64,000 bases of DNA, from NCBI GenBank assembly GCA_023846275.1, contig CM043878.1, positions 8,611,501 to 8,675,500 on the forward strand. Direction: 5' to 3'. Below are positions 11,313 through 25,020 of the stretch, piece after piece. A program made the translations under genes and the position numbers. The notes beneath the pieces are model-generated. The model ran no database searches, was not told the DNA's origin, and saw only the letters and a program-made list of their open reading frames with translations. Within the stretch, counting starts at the first letter, position 1, and each line of letters starts with the position of its first letter. Origin of the DNA: Vanilla planifolia (lineage: Eukaryota; Streptophyta; Magnoliopsida; Asparagales; Orchidaceae).

Positions 11313-13800
11313 CAACCCTAAATAAATTTTGCATTAAAATTCTTTCTTGCAAGCTTTAGTTGACATGATCATTAAATAAAACTCTATTTTTAAATTTTAG
11401 ACATTGAATTGATATTTAAGTTCAGATTTGCAAGATATTGAAGTTTAAGTCATTTTATTATCATAACTATTATAAGATTATAGGTTTATTCTTTGAAAGA
11501 GATGATGAAATCAATTTGAAGAAGAAAACAAAGAGTTTAAGTTACTTATTGCTTCCATCTCGAGAATTATGTACACTATACAAATTTATAAAAGAATTGT
11601 ATGTCCCTAAATGGATTGGGTAACAAATAAAATATTTAAATACTTTCTTGTAAAATAAGTATATATTGATTGTCTTTATCAAAGATTACACAAAAACTAC
11701 TTAAACAGAAAGTAATCCTCATCCTCAAAAAATCACGAATGAGTATCTCGTATGCCAAAAAGTTGATCACCATGTTGGAAATCCTTTAAACGTGTGAGAC
11801 CTTATATCATCAAAAGTGTGAATTAATCATTACTTGGTTAGTATGGCCTTTATTGATCCCAAAATGCACAGTGTTGATAGTGAACACAAAGCTCATCCAA
11901 CAAGAGCTCGTCACAAATAGAGACCCATTTACTAGCCAAACTCACCTTACATGCTGCACATAGATCAAACACTTTTGTTAAATGGATATTGCTTGTTTCT
12001 CATGTATTACCAAAAATCATTTAAAAGGACAAACATATCATTCAAACAAATGGATCTATATTTAAAAAAGTATGACCAAATTGGAAGAACCATTAACAAA
12101 GCTTTGTTGAAGGTTTAAAATAATGATAAGTTTGAGATTTCTAGTAACTTACATATTTTTATGTTAGTAATTCTTATGATAAAATAATTGTATATTCAAA
12201 GTGCTCATTCAACAACTTTTTAAACAACATTAAGACTTTTCTATAGATCCTAACAATATTATAAAATAATATAATGGATATAATAAGAATTGATACAAGT
12301 TTTACATAATGTCGCATGTCATGAATAAAAGAGAAAATTATGATATTGCTAATAATATATAATTTAAGATATAAAAAGTAGGTAATATTATTAAGATGAT
12401 ATCATCAAAACAACATAACCTATATTTTAAATATTATGAAGAGCAAAAAGTTATACTATTAAGGTAAACTATTTTAGAGATTTCAATGTTCTTTTGTCCA
12501 ACAGGATTGGGAAAACATTGACTTGATAAAATATTAGTTGGAATGAGTAAAGCTTTATGTGAAAAAAATTTAGCAATGGTACATGTAAGGAAGACTTCAA
12601 ACTATTGTTGAGAATATGTTTATGCATAGGATCAAAAGAATGTTAATTAGTTTATTGAAATATGAATTAAGTTAATAATTTTTTTGTTGTTGTTAACACA
12701 TAAATTAAGAAAGTATGCATATTTGAAAATAACTTTAATAATTAGACAATTACCAATATTGACTTTCCAAATTTTTTATGATGATTATTGTGAAAGAAAG
12801 TATTAATGTTAGATCATAAAAAGCAAAATTTTATTGCATTAAATATTATTATAGTTGAACTTGTTGCAAAAGAATTTTCATTTTTTATTTCTGACTTACC
12901 AACCATTGCTCAATTCCTTGTATGATTCAATATATGCACTCTTGTTTCATATTGCTAGGAATGCAAGTTGAAGATGAAATAAAGATGAAGCAAGTTTTTC
13001 TATACAAAAGTATTTCAATATTTACTTCTAATATTTTAATTTTTATTGCCATATAATATCATTTCTTTTTATGATGTGATAGGAGAGAGACCTCAGAAGA
13101 CTAGAATTAATGAGATTAGATTACGTGTTTTGTTTTGTGAACACCTCCTTATATTATTTAAGTTAAAATTGTAGTAAATAAATGTGAGGGCTTGCATTTT
13201 AATGCTTAGCTCTACAGATAATTGTAGCATGAGATTTTAAGATAGAGTCACTATATGAAGTGAGCTATAAATTTATTAAATTTTCATGAGATTTAGTTGA
13301 ACAAAGCACAAAAACCTTCAAACCCAAAAAATGGGCAAATCTATTGGCTTTTAAAACGAAAAAAGCTCATAGTATTTTTGCTTTGTATTTGTGGTAAAAA
13401 TTATCGAAATTATTAAAAGACATATATATTATGATCACAAAAAAAATTATCACATATCAAAATTTATAGATATTTTACAAATTAAATTTCAAAATTGATT
13501 AAAAAAATAGAAATCACTCATTATAACATATATGAAAATAATATCAAGTCAAATATAAAAGCATGAAAGTAACCTAAAGAGCAACATGATCTTACGACTA
13601 TCACAAATAATGTACTAAACAAAGCTTAAACATACTCTATGTTATGATAATTATTAAGTGAAAAGCATTTTATATACCCACAATATTCCATCATTTGATA
13701 AAAAAAACTTAAGTGAAAAACATTAATTTGAATTTTAAAACAAACCTTCTTCCTCTCTTAACAATAAAGACTATCATATTTTAATAACATGTTTCTTATC
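11313..13800. other. AT-rich intergenic DNA, no gene seen
   Basis: No domain, RNA gene or bounded repeat could be supported. Short open frames (for example 11438-11623) have no recognisable content. Confidence 0.55.
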
Positions 13801-14175
13801 TCAAGGCAACAGAATGGTCAAACGAGGTCGACCAAACGCTTCCTCTATCATTTCAAGCCACTTCATTAAAACCCACTCATGTATCACAAGAGACAACTTG
13901 ATACCCACAACTAGCCAAACATCACATTCTTACCAAAATGCCCCTCTTTGACATCTACCCCTCTTTCTCCTTGCTTCACTTGCCTCATGAAGAAGATGGG
14001 CCCATGGAAGATAGCCCTTCCCCCTTCGAAGGGTCCAATCTTCAAAGATGAATGCATGCTCATTAATGGTAAGGGGAGCAGCTTGCATGGCCAGCCGTGG
14101 AAGACGAAGCACAGGCAAAGCAACAGAGAATGCAATAATGCAAATTCAAGTACACTTGCATGCAAATGAATGCGA
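13800..14175. other. GC-rich island of unknown nature
   Basis: A ~370 bp stretch clearly richer in G+C than its surroundings, with overlapping open frames on both strands (13948-14169 +, 73 codons; 13911-14165 -, 84 codons). Neither translation matches a family I recognise. The base composition is like that of the exons elsewhere in the window, so it may be an exon, a non-coding transcript or a gene relic. I checked by eye for common plant microRNA sequences and saw none. Confidence 0.3.
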
Positions 14176-15090
14176 TGGATGAACTATTGATAGTTCGCCC
14201 ATTCTTCTAAAAGTTGCAGTGTATTTGTTCATCTTTTTCATATTTATGTGAGTGGAAGGTAAAGCTGATTAATTACATTTATACCCCACACATGCATTTT
14301 TGGTGCTTATTTGAAAAATCCACCTTTACAGTATTCTAACATCAGAAAGGTATTTTTATCGTAGCATATGCCACCGGTGGGGCAATAAACGATGCCAAAA
14401 TTGATTGCATCTCTTCAATCGTTTAAAGCTTTTTTTTTCTGTCATAAATTTTTCCAGAAGTATTTGTTCGTATAATTTTATCATTTCGCTGGACGGATTT
14501 GTAAATTTAATCAAATAAATATTATAAACAAGATAACATAAATTATAATAAAATAATATTATTCTTTTAGAGTTTTTAACTTTGAAAGCTAATTCAAGAA
14601 AAAATATTATAAAAATAATATATATATATTTTTTTTTTTATGTTATTTCAAAGAGCAATGCTTGGTAAAATGTGCTCAATGTAAATTTTTCTACACTGCC
14701 TTCGGGGCTCAAATCCCAAGGACTCCTTGTATTTATTGTCATACAGCATTTATTCATATAATAGTTAATACTTAATACCTCAACAACGTGACAACCCTGC
14801 CACTGTCCCTATCAGGGAATGTTTTTATTGCTTCATTTTTCCTATGGCTAGCTTTTTTTTTTTAATTATTATTTAAAAATATTTATTCAATAATTTTTCA
14901 TTTAAATGAAGAGTGAAAATTTTGGTTTTGTTGAACCAGAAACCGTTTTAGGAATAAAAAGGTAAAGTTGATTAAATTATTATATGATTTAAAAAAAATA
15001 AAAAATATTAAAAAAATAGAAGAGCAAATATTGGGTCTCCATGTTGATGTTCACATGGGAAAAGAGCTACAAATGATGGACAAATATATT
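14176..15090. other. AT-rich intergenic spacer
   Basis: Spacer downstream (relative to the - strand) of the small membrane protein gene. It contains T and A runs and a short TA run near 14620. No feature supported. Confidence 0.55.
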
Positions 15091-15176
15091 ATTATCAGAA
15101 AGAAAGCTTTTTTTTTTTTTTTCTTTCTTTACGTCCTAAGGTTAAAAAAAAAGAAAAGAAAAGAAAATAAGGCTTT

Positions 15177-15530
15177 TTAGGGCTGCGCCGCTTCAATGCG
15201 CGGCGAACCAGCTCCGTCGACGGCGGCGCCCTCCGTGACGGAACTGGATAGCGGAGGGAGAACTGCCGGCGGCCCGTTGATGCAGGAGGCAAAGTTCCTC
15301 TCCATCCATCCCTCCACGTCGTACTGTCCGATTCCGGCGATTCTACGGCCCGAGCAAAGGCGGCCGATGAGGCAGGCGATGACGCCGAGGACGATGATCA
15401 CCGTGAGGACGCCGATCAACGGCCCGATCGATCCTCTCTGGCCGTTGTCGAGATGGGATGGCGGGTACACCGGCGCCGGAGGCGGCGGCGGCGGCGGCGG
15501 CGGAGAAAACAGCTGCTGCTGGAGAGACAT
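15177..15530 (-). CDS. Small proline-rich single-pass membrane protein
   Basis: A single-exon frame of 117 residues. Residues 9-24 form a proline tract (nine consecutive Pro, then APVYPP). Residues 36-56 form one hydrophobic membrane segment (PLIGVLTVIIVLGVIACLI). Next comes a conserved cytosolic-looking motif, GRLCSGRRIAGIGQYDVEGW (56-75), then W-M-E-R and a C-x-N-G ending near 86. This layout (Pro-rich N-terminus, one TM, G-R-L-C-S-G-R-x-I...YD-EGW-ER...SC-G) is that of a plant-wide family often annotated as hydroxyproline-rich or uncharacterised membrane proteins of 110-130 residues. No molecular function is known to me. The start is the ATG before LQQQLF; the upstream - strand DNA is GC-rich and probably 5' UTR. 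The gene is intact. Confidence 0.85.
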   Translation of the reverse strand: MSLQQQLFSPPPPPPPPPAPVYPPSHLDNGQRGSIGPLIGVLTVIIVLGVIACLIGRLCSGRRIAGIGQYDVEGWMERNFASCINGPPAVLPPLSSSVTEGAAVDGAGSPRIEAAQP

Positions 15531-15910
15531 CGCTGGCGACCACAGGCGACCGGAGTTTGAGAGTAATGCGAGGACGGGATTTTTTTGAACTGTTTTTGGC
15601 GGTGATCAGACGGAGAATGGTCCCAAAGTTTTGACCTTCGGCGGAGAAGACCGGCGGCTGCAGTTTATGCCAACTTGACTTCCGCCATTGCCTATGTTTT
15701 GGTGAGGTGGAAGACGAAGGAGCGGAGAGAGGGAGATCTGAGCTTGGGTTGGAGCTGATGGAGATCAGTGTCTTCGTAGAGGGAGGGACGAGATCGGTGT
15801 TAAAGCTGTTTGTTGGTTGGAAGTTCTGTGGTACAACCACGTTGTTGTCGTACAGGTGTGAAGTGTGCTATCCAACGGTTTGGGTGTGTTTACCATGGGA
15901 GGGATTCGGT
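15531..15910 (-). promoter_or_regulatory. Probable 5' UTR / proximal promoter of the small membrane protein gene
   Basis: GC-rich DNA continues ~380 bp upstream of the start codon and then drops to AT-rich sequence, suggesting transcribed leader. It contains upstream ATGs on the - strand, including a long overlapping frame starting at 15840 in a different frame from the main protein. If the transcript includes it, it would act as an inhibitory upstream frame. The transcription start cannot be seen. Confidence 0.35.
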
Positions 15911-18900
15911 TCTCTTAGAATAATATCTTGTTAATAACAAATTATTACTAAAAAATTCTAATTATAATAAAAAACATTAAATGCATGCAAGATTCAATTT
16001 TTTATATGCTTTTTACCTTTAAAAAAATATAATAATCATTTTTAAAAAATAGTTAATAAATATAATTTTAAACTATTTTCATCTTCCTTTTTTTTTATAA
16101 AATTTTATTCTTTTTGGTCAACACTAAAGAAATTTTTTTTTTCTCAAAAACCTTTTAAGTTTTTTTTTAAGATGTCTTTTGATTTATCTTCTCTTTCTTT
16201 GAACCTAAATGTTTTTCAATATGATATAACATGATAAAAAACATCAAGGTGTGATTCATATCTTATTAAATATTAAATCAATTATAAAAGAATATTTAAA
16301 AATGTATTTAATTTAATTTATTTTAAAATAATAAAATAAACTGTATTAAATAACTAGAAAGTACTTACATCCAATCAATCAGGCCGTGCCAGCCTTAAAT
16401 AAGGTGTTGGAGCTTGTTTATAGGACAAGAGGTGAACTAAATGGTGTGTACCAAATGTACTGTGGGCATCTGTCTTGTGTACCAATGCACTGAGCAATGT
16501 GCTTACTCTGCACACAGTTTTAACTTTGTTTTTTCTTTACTTCATCAAAATTTGTAAACTATTCTTTATTTTTTTTTATATAAGAACTTTATAAAGGAAA
16601 TAAGTGTTACAAATTTTGTTAAGGAAAAAATAATTTAAAAAAAATATGTATGCTTCACATGTTTTTTGGGTGCATTTAAGCAATCTTGAATCTTTTTAAT
16701 TATTATTAATAAATGAATAAATAAACAAATAAGACTATATTAATAAAGAACAAATATTGTATCACAAAATTTTTTTAACAAGATATTAGATATAACATGT
16801 ATTTGTTTTAGCATTTGAGATAAATATGATATTGTGTAATGTGTACGGTCATATGATAATACTTTTAGTATGAGTTTGAAACGAACAAAACACATAAAAA
16901 CGATCTGGTTAACATAGTAGTAGTCACTTTTCATTTCACAATATTTATTTAACTATTACTTGACAAGAATTCTCATAGAAACCATCTCAAATGAGAGGCT
17001 TGTTGTTCTATTGAAAACGTCTCTTTGCTAACCCTTCTCGAGGGTCATCTTTGGCATCACCTAGATCCATACGATTCTACCCACGCCTTTTCCTACTTTG
17101 GGTTTTTTTCTTATTTAAGAAGCTACGTTCTTTGTTTTTTTTATTCTCCCAACTCATGATGAAAACACATTTTCAACTCTTCTCTTAACCTTGTATTTTG
17201 CTTGATCTTATCCTTTTGATCACAAACTTGTAGTTATTCTCACGTCGTTATCCCATACACGATTCTCAAACATGGGTTAGACCATTCTAAATATCATCAT
17301 TTTTTATGCTTTTATTAAGATATTTTTCCCTTCAATGTTGAAGAATATTTTGACAAGCTAGAGCTAGGTCTAAGGCTTTTCCTCTATGCCCAAGGATGAA
17401 GGAGGGGGAAGTATCAATAATTCCATACATTAAGAAGAATATGTTGCTAACAAAAGATGTGGTTTAATAATAATTAAATAGGTTGGCATCTTTGTAATGT
17501 ATGGAAACTTATTAAAGTCTCTCATCATCTTATAACTTGGTAATGGAACAAAAGCTTTATAGTTACAATAGAGAGAGTCATTGTAAAGTTGATAAACTTT
17601 TAAAATACAAGGAAGATGATTATGGTTAAGGCCATACTAAAAAGATATAATGATAATTCAAGATTTTAAGCTTAATCATTAATCTGTAAATGAAAAAACT
17701 TATTCCAACTCTTCACTATCGAAGGCTGTGATTATTGCATTACTTCACTTGTTGCATGCACCTGACCCACATCTTCATGATGGATGGCATGCATTGCTCC
17801 TACCACAAAGGTAAGTGCATGCTTGTAGTCAATCGTGTAAGTTGTCTCATGATCACACTAGTCTATTGTGGCTGGTTTGTTGAATGTGTGGTCAGTTGCA
17901 TGCATAAGTTTTGCCACACATATGGGCAGCATGTGTGTAGTGCCATGCACGGGTTCTACCACTCTTAGCTTATTATTGCACTCGATTTTCATAGTATGCA
18001 TGCCACGTCTGTTCCTTCTTGATGCATAATGATTTTCTTTTTTTAATTTCTTCATGAAATATCATTCTCTTTTTTTGAGTTCTCCTTAATATCGAATGAT
18101 TCAATTTCTTAATAAACAATAAATAGAACTCATAATTATGTCTCTTTTTGATAATTTGAATGCCTTTGAATCATTTTTTTTGCAAATGGAACTTAGTTTC
18201 CCAACTATATTTTGTCTAACCTATAGTAGATATCCTAATCAAGAGTAATAAGAATTTATAAATAAAACTTGTTGTTAGACAGGTTAGGATTACTATTTGA
18301 CTTAACTTCAATAAGACAAGGGTGGTCGAAATATATGTTCAACAACTAGAACTTAGAGCAATTTACATAATGTTATGTTAATGTTAGATTATGTATAAAG
18401 CTAAAGTCCTAAATTGAGAGTAATAATATTTTTTGTATATACTTGCTATAACGAAGCTTAAAATACAATTATGAAGTTGTGATAAGTTACTTGGAATTTA
18501 ATGGCAATGTTAATATAATTAGTTTGGTTCAAGTAATTGTAAAGGTGAGATTTAATGGCATTTGAGATATCTAGATGCTTTTTAAAAGTTTTATGATGAT
18601 ATCATCTATATTAAGGGATAATTTATGTGAAATCTCTAATGCAACCTCATATGTTGAACTCAAATAAAAAAACATATACAAGAAATTTTTCATAAACATA
18701 AAAATTCTACTTAATTTTACACCTTCATAACTTCAACTATAGATCTTATAAAAAAAATTACATCTCATTATTTTTTTAAAATTTAAAATATTATTATATA
18801 AAAGTTTTAAAATATCCAAAAATAAAAATTATAATACTTACATTGCATCAAAATGTTTTAAAGCTTTACACATCTTAGCTAAACAAAATTATAATGTAAA

Positions 18901-21900
18901 GAAAAATTAAATCAACAAAAAGAATTCTCTTAGATGAGCTAATAGATTGTTTAATTAGTTTTTTTATTTGACATCCAATGTACATTAGACCCTTTAACAA
19001 GAAAGGTTGGTTATTCAAATTTTCTAATATTTAAAGTTTTTTGTTCAAATATCATTAGACTATTTAAATAGTAGTCTAGTGATTGGTTTAACGACAATTA
19101 GATCATCTGATAACTTAATCTAACAAAGAGACAATTTGGATCACTAAAACAAGATTTATGTTAAATAAATATTTGATTATCTAATAGGTTTTTAATTAAG
19201 TATTTGATAGTAAGTTTGATATCGATTAAATCATCTGATAAAATTTCAACTTAAAATGGGTTATGTTAGAAGGAAAATAAATTTGTTTAATAGATAGGTT
19301 GACAAACATTAATTAGGGCATTATCTCATCTGATAGATCATTCAACAAAATTATTTGGTCAAATTTGAACTCATTGAAGCTTAGTCTACTACAAAATATG
19401 TTGCATTCATCTCTTCAAGTCATTTCATTCCATGTTCATTCTAATGATTATCTATCTGATGTAGCTTTGTGTATATATATTAGCTAATCATTAGATCTTC
19501 AAAAGGAAAGATTATTATTTTAATTATTATCAAATTAAGATTGAAACAATTTGAACTTATGAGGCTAATAGGTTTTATTGCCACATCTTTGATCTATGGT
19601 TTAGAGACTCATTAGGAGATTTCATTGATATTGTTACTATCACAAGGGACATAGAACTTTAACTTATAAAGTATCTTCACTTATATATTATTTGACTATA
19701 ATAATCGATATTACAAATAACTTATGTTATTGTCTTCATTAGATTTTAATGTCATAGTTTTTCAATATCTCATCGGTAATATTGATAATGTTGCAAAATT
19801 TTATAATGACCAAGTTGCGATTAGTCTAAGTTATAACTTCATAATTTAAGCATCGTTGTTATCACAAACTTTGTATGATAAAATTATAATTTATAAAATA
19901 TTAATAAAAAAATAAAAATTACTAGCATTCCTTCTTTGGATAGACATCAACACAAGTAATTATTATGTAAGATTTATCTAAATACTGCAAAAAATAACAA
20001 ATAAACCAACAAATTTTTAAGCAATGTGAACAATGGAATCAAATATGATCCAATTACAAATACTTCCCACCTAAAGGAAAAAAATAAAAAACAAGAACCC
20101 AAAACTTCATATTATGATTGAATTAAATAAGAATAAGAGAGAAAACATTAGACATAAAAAATGAAATACAAAGATAAAGCGACAAATGAATTCCATGCAA
20201 ATTTATGATTTCAAAAAAATATATTATCGATAAGTATTTCATAGGATAATTAATTTTAGTTGATTACTAAAATAGTTTTTTTATTTTTTTAAAAAATGAA
20301 ATAACTTTTGTACTATTATTTTAAAAGATTAATACTTGCATGTTGTTTTCATAGTAATGCTTCTTTGATTTCTCAGTTAAAAAAATAACGTTTGAAATTG
20401 ATAATTATCAATTCACCACCATTGATATGTAACTCTATCATTTAAAAAAAATACAATAAAAAATACGTGATCGAAATAATAACTTTTAGCATAACAAATG
20501 ATAGTTTGGGTAAAAGCCCAATCGAGGTATTGTGGAGCTAAGTCTTATCCCCATAGTAGATTTGTAGAGATGAGTAAAAGAATTATTGGTGTAGCAAAGT
20601 CATTGATGGACTTTCCATTACTTTATTGGACTTGGCAAAGTGAGTTGATGGATATGTTTAAAAGATGTGTTTGATTAGTCAAGTGATCGATGAAATTTCC
20701 AATTTCTTCTTAGGTGATTAGCTCACTAGCCTAGGATGCTACCTAAGCTTTGCTCCCTCATAGTGGAAGGACGATGAAGGTTTGCATTTATATATAAGGA
20801 TCAGTGTTTTTTTTGCTAAAGACTAATCTTCAAATCTTGAGAGTGATACTCTCAATAAAAGTGTAAATAAAATATTAATGTTAAAGTTATCTTCAACATA
20901 TGTATAACCATGATGTCACGTATTTTTGTAAGAATGTTACATGTTAGGTTAGTTTGTTATAGATATGTAAATGAAAAATAAAAAAATAACTAAATACTCA
21001 ATAAATTATTGTGCAAAAATCCTCAAAGAGAAAAAAATTCACAAGCACAATTAATAGAATGAAAATGTTGTTGATAATACAATAATTGTAACAAAAATAG
21101 CTTGAAGCTAAGAATAGAAATAATCAAAACAAATATAATAGCAAGTTAGAATCTGTAAGAGGATAAAACTCTTAAAAATGCTTATTAAGTATGCTTATAA
21201 TAAAGTTAAGTTCTTACTGCTAGAAAAAGATTTATACAAGAACAATGAGAATGATATTTCTTATCAAGTATATTTGATCGTTCAAATTAATAAGCAATAA
21301 ACTTCAATAGCAGCATATTAAATAGAAATCTAGCATTATTAAATATTTATTTAAGTTTGGATCTTGAGGAGATATAAAAATTAGCAATCAAACTTTCTAG
21401 GTGAAATGTTAAGATAAAAATAAATCTTTGATTGGCTTTGGGCTAAGAACAACCAACCTTATCTAAGGACACGAGAGCTTGAAAATGGGTATGGTCCTTA
21501 GATGATCAAAACCTAAAACAATGACTCAATTGACTAAGTGATAATTAATGCTAGACTCATTAGAAAGGATGCTTAGGTAACGTGACTAAAGAATTATAAA
21601 ATCAAATATATTAACAAAATTCTAAAAAGATCTATATAATAATCATACTAGAAAAAAAGATAATTGGAGAAAACATATTACTAGTGAGGAGAGAATAGGT
21701 AAACTAGATATCATTTAACAAAAAAATATAAGTTTTTATAAAATATATTTATTAAAATTAGAACTTAAAAATTAAGTTGAAAAATATTTTTATCAATGTT
21801 TTTGGTTTACTAAAAAACAGTGAACATCCAACTTTAAACCGCACTTTTTTTATACATGTGCTGAATTGTTGTTGACCGATCAAACCGTATACCCAACAAC

Positions 21901-21922
21901 CCACTAAAGAATCCCTGCTCCG
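15911..21922. other. ~6 kb AT-rich intergenic DNA
   Basis: No gene is supported. 17740-17970 is enriched in GCATGC/ATGCAT words and has open frames on both strands without domain content. Around 20510-20880 there is a more GC-balanced stretch with a TATATAA box and an AATAAA signal, which could be a solo LTR remnant, but no boundaries or second copy are visible. The rest shows only A/T-rich drift. Confidence 0.5.
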
Positions 21923-23303
21923 TTAAAGACAACTTGGCGGCTCAACGGTTCCATACGCCTTTCCTCCAGCATTGCTGCAAGACGACTTGGCCCTCTCGTC
22001 GTTGTACGTCAGCCTTATGTCCCGCAACTCTATTCCTCGGCACGGCGCCCTCCGACTGCAGTCGAAGCTCATTGCCACCGCCGTCGCCGACGACCCCCGG
22101 ATGTCGCTGTACTGAACTTCGCTTATACTCACCCCCGAGTTGGCTCCCTAATTTTCACAATTATGTTAAAAAAAATGTTATTTTTCTAAATCGTATTTTG
22201 CAAATGTACCTTTGCAGGGCAGCCTCGGTTGTGGGGGCAGTAATTTTGGTCAATGATGAGGGGGTTATGTACATTGTGCATGATCGCGTGGTCGAAAACG
22301 ACCCGGCGAACGAACCCACCGCTGGGCTTAGCCCATGTCTTGATCCGGAGCCCGTTTTGGGTCGATTTGAAAACCGCCCACCGAACCGTTACGTTCTCGA
22401 CTCCGGCTTCCTTGAACCGCTTTCCCAGACTCCCTATGCTGCAGGAGCACGAATAATTAATAAAAAAAAAACAATTTGTTTATTGTATAATATATCAATT
22501 AATATTAACACCTGATCCCGTGGCCCGGGCCGCAGGTGATCCGCTCGAGCCATAGGTTCGCCGTGCCGGGGCCCACCGAGACACAGTCATCTCCGGTTCC
22601 GATCACCGCCGTAGTCACCGTAATACCCTCCGACTTCTCCACATGGAGCCCGTCGGTGTTCGGACTGTTCGCGGCCGCTGATATCCTCAACCCCTCCACC
22701 CTCACTCCCCTACACTCCTCCACCACCACGTGGTAGAGCTCGCTGTTCACCGACGTCAGTCCGGAGATCACCACTTCCTTCGACTTCCTCACCCTCAGGT
22801 TCTGCAAAAAAGACTCACCAACGGTAAACAACGAGAGGCGTGTCATCATCAATCTGTACGCATGACGTTACCGTTGCGCCGGCGGGGCAGCGGCGGCCTC
22901 CTGGGGAAGCCTTGCAGGCCCACAGAGCCGACCCCCGGCCATCGAGCGTGCCGCCGAGGAGGGATACGCGTTCGACGCCGTCGAGGAGGATCCAATCGGG
23001 AGACCCGCCGGAGTAGGGGTAGGCCGCGGAGGAGGAGAGAGTGCCGGCAATGTGGAGGGTGATGCTGGTGCTCCGACAAGGGCCGGTGAGGTGGAGGTGA
23101 CCGATGGGGAAGCGGCCCGGAGGAACGTAGACACTGGCGGGAGATGTGGAGGAGCAAGCGGCGGCCCATGCTCGAAGAAAGGCCTGGGTGTGGTCGGTGT
23201 GGCCACTCAAGGAGAAGGAGGTTATGTCGAAGAGAGCCGCCCTTGTGGCGGAGCAGAGGTGGAGGAGCGCAGATAAGAGAAGGGAAGCGAAGACGTTAAC
23301 CAT
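21923..23303 (-). CDS. Polygalacturonase (glycoside hydrolase family 28)
   Basis: An intact four-exon gene: 23303-22872, 22801-22512, 22438-22210 and 22147-21923, with introns of 70, 73 and 62 bp, all GT...AG, giving 391 residues. It encodes a secreted pectinase that hydrolyses alpha-1,4-galacturonan in the cell wall. Residues 1-22 look like a signal peptide (MVNVFASLLLSALLHLCSAT). All four GH28 motifs are present: NTD (192-194, SPNTDGLHV), GTGDDC with catalytic Asp 215/216, GPGHGISIGSLG with His 238, and RIK (272-274, GLRIKTW). The C-terminal DQNYCPHN block and late Cys residues are also kept. The splice between exons 2 and 3 divides the Ser codon of GHGIS; the other joins are in phase 0. 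Length is normal for the plant family. It may act in cell separation or fruit, pollen or abscission processes; the sequence does not say which. Confidence 0.95.
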
Positions 23304-23345
23304 TGCTTCAGGGACGATGCTTTGGTACGTTTCCGATGACCGGGG

Positions 23346-23353
23346 TATTTATA
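23346..23353 (-). promoter_or_regulatory. TATA box of the polygalacturonase gene
   Basis: TATAAATA on the - strand, 42 bp before the ATG. A start about 30 bp downstream would leave a very short leader of 10-20 bases. Confidence 0.6.
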
Positions 23354-23419
23354 GTCTTTACGAAGGATGAAAGCACTTGAATGCTGTACGTTAACCAATA
23401 CGGAGCCATTCAACTAATT

Positions 23420-25020
23420 TTGACCTTATATTTGCTTTGTGGGGAATTAACCGTCTCTTCTTGGCCGAATTCCACTATTTTTCTTCTCCAAAGCTTTCAA
23501 TAACCATGTTTGTGGAGATGAGCTGAACATTATCGGAACATTAGAAATTGTTGACATATTTGTTAATTATTTAATTATTTTAAAATTAATTATGATATAT
23601 ATCTTTCATTATTTATGATCGAATAAGATATTAAGTTTTATTATCAAGGTATATCTATATTATCATTCAGTTTATTTATTTAGTTTTTACTAAAATATCA
23701 AAAGCATCGAGATTAGCTTAGTGGAATTTTTTAAAATAAGTAATTTTCAATGTTAAATGAAAAAATACATAAATATTTTTATTGAAACATTAATATTTTT
23801 TAAATAATTTGTTTAATTTTAATAATAATTATGACTGATCAATCTTAATCATTGGTATTTGATTTATTGAGCCGAAGCAAATGAAGTGCGATGGAATATT
23901 TTTTTATTTTAAGTTTTAATAGGCAAGATACTAATAATAAATTAATTTATGAAGATATTATCATTTTTTACAACTGAAAAAATCATTTATTTTTGTAGAA
24001 AATACTGATAATCTTATTCAATACCCACTAGTAGATAAACATGCATTAATCACAAATTTTTTTAACAAAGATCATAGAAATATATTAAAACAAATGATGA
24101 GGAATTTTAGATATCTATTAGACAATAGAAATCAAAACAATGACAAATTTAATTTTTTGAGGTAATGTTCACATATTTTTTGCAAATATATCAACATATT
24201 CACATAATATTTGCACATCTTACAAATTTAATAATTTCTTCTCATTATCATTTAAAATGCTAAGAAAGATGCATTTTTTTTGTTTTTAATTATTGAGTTT
24301 TAACATCAAATATTATGAAAATCCTTTATCTTTTACCAAATTCAACACATCTCATTAGGATTTTTGCTCTTAACTTTATTCCTCAAAAAATTTAATTCTA
24401 TTTCTACTATATAACTTAATATGAAATGGATATTTGAGTTCGCACAACTTGACATATATTTTTTTTCTAAGTATAATAAAAAAATAAAAAATAATTAGAG
24501 ATCACATATTCAAACAATATAATAACAAGTAAATTCTCAAATATTAAGATAATATAATTATCTATTAAAAATAGTTTATCTATGCCCTCTCTCACATGTA
24601 TTTATTGACACAAATCTCACCAATGACTAATCTTCTATTTAAACTAGTGCCAAAGTAGTTATTATAATTATCATTTATTTTAACTTCAAAAATATAGTAT
24701 ATTTATGTCCCTCTATAATATTGTGTAGATGTTTAGACAAGATTTACAATCTTAATTAATACTTTTATATTGATATTCCTAATTCTAAAAATCTTTATAT
24801 TTTATCTCTCATCCTCTAAAAGTTGACTATCAAGTATATATTTTTTTAATGAATTGGCCCCTCAAAATATCTCAACCACTTAAATCCTCAAATTAGATTT
24901 TTTATTAATTCTTCCTATTAATAACTAACAACATCTAATACCAAAACTACAAATGATACTTTCATATTAATTATATAAGTCATGTACTTAAACAATTCTT
25001 TTCCCCATGTACATCAACAA
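23420..25020. other. AT-rich intergenic DNA
   Basis: Upstream region of the polygalacturonase gene (- strand). Apart from the TATA box nothing specific is visible. A and T runs are common and there is no coding content. Confidence 0.55.

Noticed and set aside
17735..17968. 77-codon frame rich in Cys, His and Met
   Set aside because: It comes from GCATGC/ATGCAT-rich DNA and matches no family; an antisense frame overlaps it.
20510..20880. Possible solo LTR with TATA box and AATAAA
   Set aside because: No terminal TG/CA, target duplication or second copy could be found by eye.
22536..23370. Long + strand and alternate-frame - strand frames over the polygalacturonase exons
   Set aside because: Shadows of the GC-rich GH28 exons. 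The spliced - strand model explains the region with all catalytic motifs.
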